Part shown: positions 9,149 through 18,306 of the stretch, in pieces
How the letters are laid out: each line of letters opens with the position of its first letter
How positions within the stretch are numbered: the first letter of the stretch is position 1
Origin: Candidatus Vicinibacter affinis
GTDB taxonomy: Bacteria > Bacteroidota > Bacteroidia > Chitinophagales > Saprospiraceae
Direction: 5' to 3'
Assembly: GCA_016714365.1 (NCBI GenBank)
Contig: JADJNH010000005.1
Span: forward strand, 2,394,501-2,458,500
Length of the DNA: 64,000 bases
Notes under the pieces: model-generated
Seen by the model: only the letters and a program-made list of their open reading frames with translations
Database searches by the model: none
Told to the model about the DNA's origin: nothing
Position numbers and translations under genes: made by a program

Positions 9149-11586
9149 TGATTTGCAATTATTACTTTGAAGTTTCTTCCGGGAACCACTAAGTAATATA
9201 CCCCATTCCTAATTCGTTCCCACTCATTGTAAATCCTATTAATAGAACTAAAGATTAGTTGTCCATCAATTGAGTACAATTTTACATTGTCGTTATCACT
9301 AAAGTGCTTTTGCAGTTCAGTTTTGGTTGAAATGAATATATTTTTATTATGATCGCTTGAAGTTGATTTAAATCCAGTTGGAATTTGAAATTCCGCATTA
9401 ATTTTAAAAACACCTCTTCCGTGAGTAAATACCAAGATTTTATTTTCAGTACTTAAATAAATAAGATCGTAAACCGGAACAACATCTACATCGGAATCAG
9501 TAAAATTTATCCAACTTTTTCCCCCATCTCCACTGGCAAAAAGACCTAAATCACAACCTGCAAAAATGAAATCAGGATTTTGTTTATTGTACACAATGGT
9601 ATGAAATGGCACATCGGGTAAGCCGTTGGATATTCCTACCCAATTTTCTCCAAAATCCTGGCTTACAAACAAATGTTCATTTTCAAACCCTCCCATGCTT
9701 ACAAGCATAATAGAATCACTCTGAGGGTGGAATGAAATATCAGTAATAATTCTGTTGGGTAGAAAATTTGAAATTTCTTTGGAGGTTGTCCCCCCATCCA
9801 CACTGAGGTATAATCTTACCCTCTGATTTAGATCCGGCATGGTTGAAAATGCCAGTATTGATTTATTTCGAGAGGAAAGTTCTATAGAATTTATAGGAGC
9901 TAGTGAAGGATTGCTGGATAGTGTAATCCAGGTCTTTCCATTATCCATAGACTTAATTAATTGTTTGCTTCCGCCATAAATAAGATTTTCATCTGTAAGA
10001 CTCATTTTTAAAGGACTAATGAAGCAACTGGAAGGGTCAGGTTTAAGTACTTCAAGCCAGGTTTTACCAAAATCTGAAGACTTATAAAGATTCAGATTTT
10101 GGGCCAGACAATTCATGTTATTAGGATCTGAATGATTGATTGTGCAATAGGCACCATCTCCAACCGAAACCAATTTCCAGACTCCGTTTTGGTCCATTAA
10201 TCCACAGTTATTGTCTTGTAAACCTCCCAAAATAATTTTTTCCGTTTTCTGATCTACTACCCCAGAATAGAATTGAGTTGTAAGTAATCCATCATTGCAA
10301 GAATAAAAACTAATACCGAAATCATCCGACCTGTAGACACCTCCATCGGTTGCCAGATAAATTTTAGATGGATCCAAAGGGTTTGAAACAATGTCATGAA
10401 AATCTGCATGTACTTTAATCTTATTTAAAGTATATCGATTGAATTGATTTCCATTGCCTAAACTATCGATGAACAAATCAACACCCCCGGCAATGATTTT
10501 ACTGGAATCATTGTCTTTAATTTTTAAACCTCGTGCATACCAGCTTTGATAAGTTCCAATATCCGGAACTGAACTGTAGAAGTAATTTTTAAAACCATCT
10601 CTGGATCTTAACCATTGAACGGTTTCAAACTGGTCGGAAATTAAGGCATACTGTCGAAGCGGATTCTTTTGATAATTCGCCAACATAATCCTACCTCTTA
10701 AGTGATCAAATTGCGGCAAATTCATTTTCGACCACTGTGAGCCGCCATCTTGGCTTGTGAATATTCCAAATTCATCAGAATCAATTCCACCGACCCCTAC
10801 AGTTATTGATTCCGGAGCGAGCGGATTGAGAATCATTTCCACTGCCATTTTTTTATCAAGGATTAAATTCCAATGGCTTCCATGATCAATTGATTTTAAA
10901 ATACCTTTGGTGGTAGCAGTATATACAATGTCTGGACTTTTGGGGTCAATAATAATTCGCCAGACACCTTGATATTCTTCCATTCCCCAATCCAAAGATT
11001 TACTCCAGGAGATTCCACCGTCGGTTGATTTTAAAATGCCTATCCCCCAAGAACCTCTTAATGTTCTTACATATTTTCCACCATCGGTTCCTTGATAGTT
11101 GTAGATCTCCCCGGTACCAATGTACATTGTCTGAGGATTTTTTGGATTAATCGCAATACTGGTTACACCCAATACCGGGTAGCCGGTCTGGACAGAAGTC
11201 CATGCATTAAGGCCTCTACCTCCGGTGGTCGATTTCCATAAACCTGCTCCTGCTGTGCCAACCCATACTTGGTTTGTATCAACCGGATGAACAACAATGG
11301 TTAGACATCTTCCTGCAATTTTATTTGGACCAAGACTTTCCCATTGATTTTCAGTTCTGTAGTTTATTGGCGACTTGGTGAAATGTTGCATTTCATTAAA
11401 AGCACGGGAATACAGATTTGCAGGAATAAAATGAAAGGGAAAAGTTCTTTTAATATTTTCAAACTCAAGGGCATTTAAGGCACCCGATTCTGCTTTTGGT
11501 GGAAATATTTCCTTTTTTGTACAGGAGCTAAGACAGATAAACGAAAAGGAAATTAGAAAAATGAATTGTTTCAAAAATAAGTTCAT
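9145..11586 (-). CDS. Asp-box (BNR/sortilin-like) propeller lipoprotein with T9SS-like C-terminus
   Basis: The 813-residue protein has a lipoprotein signal (lipobox LSSC at residue 22) and roughly ten Asp-box repeats of the form S-x-D-x-G-x-x-W spread from about 115 to 700 (for example ILKSTDGGISW and LFASGDGGKSW), giving a VPS10/sialidase-type beta-propeller. The last 60 residues (VKLYSIDGQLIF, then RNGVYYLVVPGRNFKVII) resemble a T9SS sorting domain. A lipobox together with a T9SS signal is unusual. No sialidase catalytic residues are evident. The ATG overlaps the SUI1 stop (ATGA), so it is translationally coupled to the HscA/SUI1 operon. Function unknown. Confidence 0.82.
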   Translation of the reverse strand: MNLFLKQFIFLISFSFICLSSCTKKEIFPPKAESGALNALEFENIKRTFPFHFIPANLYSRAFNEMQHFTKSPINYRTENQWESLGPNKIAGRCLTIVVHPVDTNQVWVGTAGAGLWKSTTGGRGLNAWTSVQTGYPVLGVTSIAINPKNPQTMYIGTGEIYNYQGTDGGKYVRTLRGSWGIGILKSTDGGISWSKSLDWGMEEYQGVWRIIIDPKSPDIVYTATTKGILKSIDHGSHWNLILDKKMAVEMILNPLAPESITVGVGGIDSDEFGIFTSQDGGSQWSKMNLPQFDHLRGRIMLANYQKNPLRQYALISDQFETVQWLRSRDGFKNYFYSSVPDIGTYQSWYARGLKIKDNDSSKIIAGGVDLFIDSLGNGNQFNRYTLNKIKVHADFHDIVSNPLDPSKIYLATDGGVYRSDDFGISFYSCNDGLLTTQFYSGVVDQKTEKIILGGLQDNNCGLMDQNGVWKLVSVGDGAYCTINHSDPNNMNCLAQNLNLYKSSDFGKTWLEVLKPDPSSCFISPLKMSLTDENLIYGGSKQLIKSMDNGKTWITLSSNPSLAPINSIELSSRNKSILAFSTMPDLNQRVRLYLSVDGGTTSKEISNFLPNRIITDISFHPQSDSIMLVSMGGFENEHLFVSQDFGENWVGISNGLPDVPFHTIVYNKQNPDFIFAGCDLGLFASGDGGKSWINFTDSDVDVVPVYDLIYLSTENKILVFTHGRGVFKINAEFQIPTGFKSTSSDHNKNIFISTKTELQKHFSDNDNVKLYSIDGQLIFSSINRIYNEWERIRNGVYYLVVPGRNFKVIIANH

Positions 11587-11933
11587 CCTCCGGTTCTCTT
11601 GGTGTTTTTGAAACCCTTTTGAATTAGGATTTCAATAATCTTTTTTACATGATCCCCTTGAATTAATATTTCTCCATCTTTTACACTGCCTCCTACACCA
11701 CATTTCTGTTTCAAAAATTTTGCAAGTTCCTCTAATTTGTCATCCGTTAATTGCAGCCCCATGATTTTTGAAACTGCTTTTCCGCCTCTGTGTTTTGTCT
11801 CCAATTGTACTCTTACAATTTGACTGCTGAAAGAGGTTTGTTCGGTTAAATCATCTTCTTTATCAGAATTATTAGAGACATGAGTGGAATATACAAGTCC
11901 GAGATCTGAGAGATTATTTAACTTTTTTATCAT
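11583..11933 (-). CDS. SUI1/eIF1-family translation factor (YciH-like)
   Basis: The 116-residue protein has an unstructured N-terminus and a SUI1 domain (about 40-116) with the family signatures RGGKAVSKIMGL, KCGVGGSVKDGEILIQGDH and the C-terminal LIQKGFKNTKRTGG. Bacterial members influence start-site selection or act in stress; the precise role is unsettled. The gene sits 2 bases after HscA and overlaps the next gene by an ATGA, so it is in the middle of a tight three-gene operon. Confidence 0.92.
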   Translation of the reverse strand: MIKKLNNLSDLGLVYSTHVSNNSDKEDDLTEQTSFSSQIVRVQLETKHRGGKAVSKIMGLQLTDDKLEELAKFLKQKCGVGGSVKDGEILIQGDHVKKIIEILIQKGFKNTKRTGG

Positions 11934-11935
11934 AA

Positions 11936-13783
11936 TTATATCTTTTGACCTTTCAAAGCTTCCTGAATTGTATTGTCCATCGCAAGGTGTGCTAGAGGTG
12001 TAGTAATCTCTTTTAATTTTTCCATAAATTCCTGAATATTTTCCTTGGCTTTTAAATTGATTTGAGATTTCAGTTCTTTACAAATATTCTTGATTTCAAC
12101 ATCTGTTTTCGGATTGATCCATGAATGGTGATTTTTTAAAAATTTTTCAGTGTGCAAGATCAAAATTTCTGCCTCATTGATCAAATCAAGCAAGGATTTT
12201 TTTTCAATATCTGAAGCAGCATGTAAGATTGATTCAGAAAGCATTCTGGCCATTTCGTGCGGACTCAATGAAAATTGTGATTTAATTTCAATTTCTTGCT
12301 CTTGGCCGGACCTTAATTCTTTTGCTTTCACTTTTAAAATTCCGTCTACATCCACATGGAAGCTAACTTCTATTTTGGGTATCCCTGTTGCCATTGGAGG
12401 AATTTTGTCCAGTATAAATTCTCCAAGCAGCCGGTTGTGTTCTACTAAGTCTCTTTCTCCTTGATAAACTGCAATTCTTAATTTGACTTGACCATCTTTG
12501 GAGGTTGTATAATTTCTGGCCTGGTGTATCGGAAGTTTCGAGTTTCTAGGTATGATTACATCCATTAACCCTCCTAATGTTTCAATGCCCAGTGAAAGTG
12601 GATTTACATCTAAAAGGAGAAGATCTTTTCTCTTTCCACTCAGAATATCAGCCTGAATGGAAGCGCCGAGACAAACAGCTTCGTCAGGATTAAGGCTGTC
12701 GTTGGGCACTTTTTTAAAAAAATTATTTACTGCAGATTTTACAATCTGCATCCTGGTTGATCCTCCTACCAATAAAACTTCATCTAGGTCAGTTAATGCT
12801 AATCCGCTGTCTTTGATTGCAAGTGTGCAGCAGTCCAATGTTTTTTGTATTAAGGAAGCAGTACATTTTTCAAATTCACTTTGATTGATGTCCAGCTTAA
12901 TTCCATTCCATTCGGTTGTATGAATTTTGTTTATATTAAGATTTATTTTGGCTTCTTCTGCGAGAATTCTCAGACTATTTTTTTGTGCAAAGTCCTCTGG
13001 AATGATCAAATTAAATTTTTGCACCCAAAAGTCAATAATGGCGTGATCAAAGTCATCACCTCCCAGGTAAGTATCTCCTCTGGTGGCCAATACGTCAAAT
13101 ATTCCATCCTCAATTCTAAGAATGGAAACATCAAAGGTTCCACCTCCTAAATCATAAACTGCAATGTTTTTAACATCCTGACGATCAAGGCCAATTCCAA
13201 ATGCAAGGCTGGCTGCGGTGGGCTCATTGACAATTCTTAAGACATCGAGTCCTGCCAATCTGCCTGCATCCCTGGTAGCTTGCCTTTGGTTGTCATTGAA
13301 GTAAGCCGGGACGGTAATAACAGCCTTTTCAATTTTGGCCCCGATACTTAGTTCCGCTTCATTCTTTAGGTGTTTCAAAATCATGGAGGACAATTCGATC
13401 GGAGTGTAAAACTTATCTTTGATTTTAACTTTAATCAATTCATCAGAGCTTTCCTCACTGAGTTGGTACCCAAAGTGTTTTTTTTGATTTTGGAGATCAT
13501 TTAACGACTTGCCCATTAATCTTTTAACTGAATAAATGGTGCATTCTGGATCAACACTTAATTGCTTTTTGGCTTCTTTACCTACAATAATTTTACCTTC
13601 CGAGTTTATGTAAATAATGGATGGGACAAAGAGGTCTTTTTGGTTGATGTCCTTGATTATCAAAGGCTTGCTATCCTTAATGAATGAAATCAAGCTATTG
13701 GTAGTCCCAAGATCAATCCCAACAATGATCTCCTCATTTTTTCTGATTGTACCGGTCTTAAAATTAATTGCAACTTTCCCCAT
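11936..13783 (-). CDS. hscA: Hsp70-family Fe-S assembly chaperone, HscA-like
   Basis: The 615-residue Hsp70 has the N-terminal ATPase domain (VGIDLGTTNSLISF, VYDLGGGTFDVSIL, LLVGGSTRMQIVK) and a substrate-binding domain. Length matches HscA (616) rather than DnaK (about 638). The C-terminus lacks the DnaK EEVD-like tail and instead ends AHLAMDNTIQEALKGQKI, closely like the HscA ending ARRMDxSxxxALKG. HscA helps transfer Fe-S clusters from IscU. No hscB, iscU or ferredoxin gene is nearby; a cysteine desulfurase is 2 kb away and an A-type carrier at 43.8 kb. First gene of the operon with SUI1. Confidence 0.85.
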   Translation of the reverse strand: MGKVAINFKTGTIRKNEEIIVGIDLGTTNSLISFIKDSKPLIIKDINQKDLFVPSIIYINSEGKIIVGKEAKKQLSVDPECTIYSVKRLMGKSLNDLQNQKKHFGYQLSEESSDELIKVKIKDKFYTPIELSSMILKHLKNEAELSIGAKIEKAVITVPAYFNDNQRQATRDAGRLAGLDVLRIVNEPTAASLAFGIGLDRQDVKNIAVYDLGGGTFDVSILRIEDGIFDVLATRGDTYLGGDDFDHAIIDFWVQKFNLIIPEDFAQKNSLRILAEEAKINLNINKIHTTEWNGIKLDINQSEFEKCTASLIQKTLDCCTLAIKDSGLALTDLDEVLLVGGSTRMQIVKSAVNNFFKKVPNDSLNPDEAVCLGASIQADILSGKRKDLLLLDVNPLSLGIETLGGLMDVIIPRNSKLPIHQARNYTTSKDGQVKLRIAVYQGERDLVEHNRLLGEFILDKIPPMATGIPKIEVSFHVDVDGILKVKAKELRSGQEQEIEIKSQFSLSPHEMARMLSESILHAASDIEKKSLLDLINEAEILILHTEKFLKNHHSWINPKTDVEIKNICKELKSQINLKAKENIQEFMEKLKEITTPLAHLAMDNTIQEALKGQKI

Positions 13784-13810
13784 GACGACTATTAAACCAA
13801 ATCTTACTTA

Positions 13811-14629
13811 ATGTGTTTAAGTGAGCATATGTTTAGCATAAGCAAGAATAAACAAACCATTTTATTTATTGTTTTGGCCGGTTTGTTCATTACGAATGCA
13901 ATAATAGCTGAGTTTATCGGAGTTAAAATCTTTTCTTTAGAAAAATCTCTTGGTTTTGGTTCATTGGATTTTTCACTTTTTGGCATCGATAATTTGGCAT
14001 TTAATCTTACGGCAGGGGTGCTTTTATGGCCAGTTGTCTTTGTAATGACGGACATTATTAATGAATATTTTGGACCAAAAGGGGTGAGATTTTTATCCTA
14101 CTTGGCGTCCGCTCTGATCATTTATGCATTTTTGGTTGTTTTTTTTGCAGTAAGGTTGCAACCAGCTGATTTTTGGCCCACCTCCCATATTAGTGAGAAG
14201 ACCCCATGGTTAGGCTCTGAAGTTGGAAATCTGAATACAGCTTATCGACTTATTTTTGGTCAGGGCTTATGGATTATCGTTGGTTCGTTGATAGCTTTTA
14301 TTTTTGGTCAGATCATAGATGTTTTTGTATTTCATAAAATCAAAGAAAAAACCGGAGAGAATAGCATTTGGCTCAGGTCGACGGGATCAACAATAATCTC
14401 TCAGTTTATTGACAGTTACGTTGTTTTGTTCATAGCATTTTATTTCGGGGCCGGTTGGTCAATTAAACAAGTATTGGCAATAGGAACGGTCAACTATATC
14501 TACAAATTTATAGTAGCCGTACTTATTACTCCATTAATATACTTAATTCATAAATTAATTGAAAATTTTCTGGGCAAGGATCTCGCTGTGAAGTTAAAAC
14601 TTGAAGCCATGAACAGACAGAATTCTTAA
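13811..14629 (+). CDS. Queuosine precursor transporter (YhhQ/VUT family)
   Basis: This 272-residue integral membrane protein with about six transmembrane segments matches the COG1738/YhhQ family: TNAIIAEFIGVKIFSL in TM1, LTAGVLLWPVVFVMTDIINEYFGP as the signature second segment, and STIISQFIDSYVVLFIAFYFG near the C-terminus. The family imports the queuosine precursors preQ0/preQ1 or queuine for tRNA modification; queD is at 47.8 kb. Start is ambiguous between the ATG at 13811 and an in-frame ATG at 13829; neither has a clear ribosome binding site. It is followed 12 bases later by the CtlX gene. Confidence 0.85.
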   Translation: MCLSEHMFSISKNKQTILFIVLAGLFITNAIIAEFIGVKIFSLEKSLGFGSLDFSLFGIDNLAFNLTAGVLLWPVVFVMTDIINEYFGPKGVRFLSYLASALIIYAFLVVFFAVRLQPADFWPTSHISEKTPWLGSEVGNLNTAYRLIFGQGLWIIVGSLIAFIFGQIIDVFVFHKIKEKTGENSIWLRSTGSTIISQFIDSYVVLFIAFYFGAGWSIKQVLAIGTVNYIYKFIVAVLITPLIYLIHKLIENFLGKDLAVKLKLEAMNRQNS

Positions 14630-14641
14630 CAATCTTAAAAA

Positions 14642-15574
14642 ATGGCAAAGCAAATCAGCAACACTATACTCATGGTCAGACCTGCTCATTTTGGGTACAA
14701 TCAGGAGACGGCTACCAGTAATAAATTTCAAAAAAAACAAGAAAAGCAAGACCAAAAAGACATCAAGTCAAAAGCTTGTGAGGAGTTTGACCAAATGGTT
14801 GCAGCTTTAAGATTAAATGGTGTCAATGTTCTGGTTTTTGAAGATTCAGAGGACGTTGTTAAACCGGATGCTGTTTTTCCAAACAATTGGATAAGTATGC
14901 ATGAAGATGGCACACTTATTACTTATCCGATGTTCGCACCGGTGAGACGTAAGGAACGAAGTGAAAACATTATTGAATCGTTGATCAGAGATTTCGATGT
15001 AAAGAAACGTCTTTCCCTCGAGTTGTTTGAAAGCAAGGATCAGTTTTTGGAAGGGACCGGTAGCATTATTTTTGATCATGAACATAAACTTGCCTATGCT
15101 TGTCAAAGTGTAAGGACTTCAATGGAGGTTTTGCAAAAACTCTGTTTAATAATCGATTATAGACCCATATTATTTAATGCATACGATGCCGGGGGATTTC
15201 CAATTTACCATACGAATGTGTTGATGGCATTAGGTAAGGATTTTGTGGTTATATGCATGGAGGCTGTGGAGCAAGGCAGCAGAATTAGATTAGAAGAACA
15301 GTTTGAAAAAACAGGAAAAGATGTTATTGATATTTCATTTAATCAAATGGAATCATTTGCTGGAAATATGTTACAAGTTGAAAAAGCAGACCATAATCCA
15401 CTGTTGGTGATGTCTAAATCTGCTTATGAATCTTTGAATGCCAATCAACTAAGTACCCTGGAATCCAAAACGGATATTTTGCCGGTTTCCATTCCAACTA
15501 TTGAACAGATCGGTGGTGGTAGTGCAAGATGTATGATGGCAGAAGTCTTTTTACCCCAGCGATTTAATGTTTAA
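14642..15574 (+). CDS. ctlX: Citrulline utilization hydrolase-type amidinotransferase-fold enzyme (CtlX family)
   Basis: The 310-residue protein belongs to the guanidino-group-modifying (pentein) superfamily. It opens with the CtlX hallmark ILMVRPAHFGYNQETA and has VFPNNWISMHEDGTLITYPM, FLEGTGSIIFDH (acidic catalytic pair) and the C-terminal nucleophile C297 in GGSARCMMAEVFLP. Family members are reported as citrulline or arginine-deiminase-related hydrolases. The gene follows the YhhQ gene closely and may share its transcript. An independent arginine deiminase gene lies at 36.7 kb. A 7-base inverted repeat is seen after the stop (15596-15633) but has no T tract. Confidence 0.85.
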   Translation: MAKQISNTILMVRPAHFGYNQETATSNKFQKKQEKQDQKDIKSKACEEFDQMVAALRLNGVNVLVFEDSEDVVKPDAVFPNNWISMHEDGTLITYPMFAPVRRKERSENIIESLIRDFDVKKRLSLELFESKDQFLEGTGSIIFDHEHKLAYACQSVRTSMEVLQKLCLIIDYRPILFNAYDAGGFPIYHTNVLMALGKDFVVICMEAVEQGSRIRLEEQFEKTGKDVIDISFNQMESFAGNMLQVEKADHNPLLVMSKSAYESLNANQLSTLESKTDILPVSIPTIEQIGGGSARCMMAEVFLPQRFNV

Positions 15575-15713
15575 TTCTATTCTCATCTTAATAACCTTGC
15601 TCGTTTTAAATTTTATCAAACATCAAGAGCAAGTAACTATGAATTAATAGGTATTCGGTCGCTCAATAAATATTTTATGAACAGTTTTCAGATGAAAAAC
15701 AAATATTAGACGA

Positions 15714-16859
15714 TTAAATTTGTGTAGGCGGTTTGAGGATTTTTAATAAAATTTCAAGAGTAAGGTCCAGTTCTTCTTTTGTATTCAATTGGGAAAAGGA
15801 AAATCTCACTGTTCTTCCTTTGGCATTGGGGCGTATATATTCTAACACATGAGAAGATTTCTCAGTGCCTGAGGAACATGCAGAGCCTCCTGAGGCTGCG
15901 ATTCCATGAATGTCAAGATTCATGAGCAACCATTCAATTCCCTTTTGTTCCGGAAAATTGACACTCAAAATTTTTGGATTGAATTCAGATTCAGGTGTGT
16001 TAAAAGATTCGGACAATTCATGATGTTGTAATGCTGATCTAAAGTAAGTATTTAAATGGTATAGATGAGCCAACTTCTCCTTCCAAGATTCAGTGCAAAG
16101 TTGAAGAGCCTTTGCCAATGCAGCTATGCCAATAATGTTTTCTGTTCCAGCTCGCAAATTTCTTTCCTGACTCCCACCATAAATGAAAGGTTTAATCAGA
16201 GTAGGCTCCTTCAAATATACAAATCCAATTCCTTTAGGTCCATGAAACTTATGGCCGGACCCAGTTGCAAAATCAATGTCCAATTCTGTTACATTTAATT
16301 CTATATTTCCAATAGATTGAACTGTGTCAGAATGGTAATAGGCACTATATTTTTTACAGATTTCCGATATTTGTTTGATTGGGGTTAGACTGCCAAGTTC
16401 ATTATGTGTGTGTATCAAGGTTACCAAAGCTGGCGAATCACTTTCTTTTAAAATAGACTCCAGTTCATTGAGGTTGATCCTGCCATATTCATCCGGATGA
16501 AGATATTTTAATTGAACTCCACTAATTTGTGCATACTCTTTGCAGGAGTGCAAAACACAGGGATGTTCAATAGGTGAACTTATGATGGTTTTAACCTGTA
16601 AATTTTTAATCACCGCACTAATTATCATATTAGATGATTCAGTGCCACAGGAAGTAAAAAAAACCTGGGAAGGGGAGGTGTGTAAAAAATTGCTCAGGAC
16701 TTTTCTGCTTTCTTCTATTAAACTTTTAGCAGCGGCTCCTTCCCTATAAATGGAAGAAGGGTTACCGAAAATATTTTTTGAAGTATGATTTATACATTCG
16801 ATGACTTCAGGTAGCAATGGGGTGGTAGCGGCATTGTCCAGGTAAATCCTTTGATTCAT
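15714..16859 (-). CDS. Cysteine desulfurase (IscS/NifS family)
   Basis: The 381-residue PLP enzyme removes sulfur from cysteine for Fe-S clusters and tRNA thiolation. It shows YLDNAATTPL at the N-terminus, the PLP lysine K204 in GSGHKFHGPKG, and the active-site loop cysteine C328 in GGSACSSGTEKSSHVL. The short SACSSG loop is the class I (IscS/NifS) type. It lies 8 bases after the phosphoglucosamine mutase-type gene on the same strand, so they are likely co-transcribed. Confidence 0.93.
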   Translation of the reverse strand: MNQRIYLDNAATTPLLPEVIECINHTSKNIFGNPSSIYREGAAAKSLIEESRKVLSNFLHTSPSQVFFTSCGTESSNMIISAVIKNLQVKTIISSPIEHPCVLHSCKEYAQISGVQLKYLHPDEYGRINLNELESILKESDSPALVTLIHTHNELGSLTPIKQISEICKKYSAYYHSDTVQSIGNIELNVTELDIDFATGSGHKFHGPKGIGFVYLKEPTLIKPFIYGGSQERNLRAGTENIIGIAALAKALQLCTESWKEKLAHLYHLNTYFRSALQHHELSESFNTPESEFNPKILSVNFPEQKGIEWLLMNLDIHGIAASGGSACSSGTEKSSHVLEYIRPNAKGRTVRFSFSQLNTKEELDLTLEILLKILKPPTQI

Positions 16860-16867
16860 AAGATGTT

Positions 16868-18241
16868 TTAATTAAATTGCTCAATTTTGATTTTAATATC
16901 TTCTACTAAAATCCTGGCTTCCTGCTCCGATTTGGCTTCACTGTAAATTCGTATGATGGGTTCTGTATTTGATTTTCTAAGGTGAAGCCACGAATCCTTG
17001 AAATCAATTTTTAAGCCATCTGCTAAATTGATTTGCACATCGCTATAAGCAGCTGAAAGATTTTTGAGCAAGTCTTCAAAATTAAGTGTAGGATCAATAT
17101 TAATTTTATCCTTATGCATATAATATAAAGGATATCCTGATTTCAATTGAGACAAAGTCTTGTTTTTTGTTGCCATATTTGCCAAAACAAGGACAATTCC
17201 AATTAGTGAATCTCTACCAAAATGTAAATCCGGCAAAATTATTCCTCCATTTCCTTCTCCGCCTATTACAGCATTCACTTCCTTCATTTTATTAACCACA
17301 TGAACTTCTCCAACAGCAGACGAATAGTGTTTTCCTCCTTTTTGTAAGGTAAGGTCTGCGAGTGCACGAGAAGAGGAAAGATTGGAGACCGTGTTGCCAG
17401 GTTTTACATCGAGCATAAAATCTGCACAGCAAATTAGAGAATATTCCTCTCCAAAATACTGTCCCTCATGGTCTACCAATGCCAGTCTGTCAACATCGGG
17501 GTCAACTGCAATACCCAGATCTGCCTTGTTTTTAGTGGCTTCCATTAATTCCGATAAATGTCCTTCAAGAGGTTCAGGATTGTGCCTAAAATTTCCGTCA
17601 GGATTGGAATTTATCAATTCATAAGTACATCCAAGGCTGTCAAACAAACGAGGTAAGGCAAGACTTCCAGTGGAATTGATACAATCAGCTACAATATGGT
17701 ATTTTTTTGATTGAATCTTCTCAATGGGTAAATAGGGGATGGCTAAAATAGCTCTGATGTGATCTTCAATACTGCTGTTGTAACTGGTTTTTTGACCTAG
17801 ATTGTCGATGTCTGCATAAACCAGGCCTTCCAAATTGCTTAGTTCAAGGATTTGAAGCCCTTCCTCTGCAGAAATGAATTCCCCCCTATGGTTCAATAAT
17901 TTTAAAGCATTCCATTCCCGAGGATTGTGGCTTGCAGTAAGTATTATTCCTCCAGCTGCTTTGAGGTGTAAAACGGCCATCTCAATACTGGGTGTGGTAG
18001 ATAGACCTGCATCAATTATACCAACACCGAGACTTTGCAGACTAGCTTCTACTAATTTTGAGACCATTTCTCCTGAAATCCGGGCATCCCGACCTAAGAC
18101 TACTGTTGGTTTTGGATTTTTTTGTAAAAGTAATTTTCCAAAAGCCAGGGAGAACTTTACGATATCTTCAGTACTGAGATTTTCTCCTTTAACTCCCCCA
18201 ATGGTTCCCCTTATGCCGGAGACAGAAATGATAAGACTCAT
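16868..18241 (-). CDS. glmM: Phosphoglucosamine mutase / phosphomannomutase family enzyme
   Basis: The 457-residue alpha-D-phosphohexomutase has the four family landmarks: N-terminal SGIRGTIGG, the phosphoserine loop TASHNPREWNALK near residue 100, the metal loop DPDVDRLALVD, the sugar loop GEGNGGIILPD and a phosphate-binding RKSNTEPIIRIY near the C-terminus. GEGNGG with RxSxTEPxxR favours GlmM (glucosamine-6-P to glucosamine-1-P for peptidoglycan) over phosphomannomutase, but the substrate is not certain. It leads the operon with the cysteine desulfurase gene. Confidence 0.85.
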   Translation of the reverse strand: MSLIISVSGIRGTIGGVKGENLSTEDIVKFSLAFGKLLLQKNPKPTVVLGRDARISGEMVSKLVEASLQSLGVGIIDAGLSTTPSIEMAVLHLKAAGGIILTASHNPREWNALKLLNHRGEFISAEEGLQILELSNLEGLVYADIDNLGQKTSYNSSIEDHIRAILAIPYLPIEKIQSKKYHIVADCINSTGSLALPRLFDSLGCTYELINSNPDGNFRHNPEPLEGHLSELMEATKNKADLGIAVDPDVDRLALVDHEGQYFGEEYSLICCADFMLDVKPGNTVSNLSSSRALADLTLQKGGKHYSSAVGEVHVVNKMKEVNAVIGGEGNGGIILPDLHFGRDSLIGIVLVLANMATKNKTLSQLKSGYPLYYMHKDKINIDPTLNFEDLLKNLSAAYSDVQINLADGLKIDFKDSWLHLRKSNTEPIIRIYSEAKSEQEARILVEDIKIKIEQFN

Positions 18242-18261
18242 CTTAAATCAATATTAGCTGA

Positions 18262-18269
18262 CAAAAGTA
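18262..18269 (-). promoter_or_regulatory. -7 box for the glmM-type gene
   Basis: Read on the minus strand the octamer is TACTTTTG, matching TAnnTTTG, 20 bases before the ATG at 18241. No convincing -33 element is visible. Confidence 0.4.
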
Positions 18270-18306
18270 TTAATTTAGCGGCTTATTCCATGGATATAAT
18301 TCCAAA

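Noticed and set aside
12150..13150. Several open frames on the strand opposite to hscA
   Set aside because: They are antisense to a strongly conserved Hsp70 and show no protein-family features.
15596..15633. CTTGCTC / GAGCAAG inverted repeat after the CtlX gene
   Set aside because: The 24-base loop and missing T tract make it a poor terminator; likely chance.
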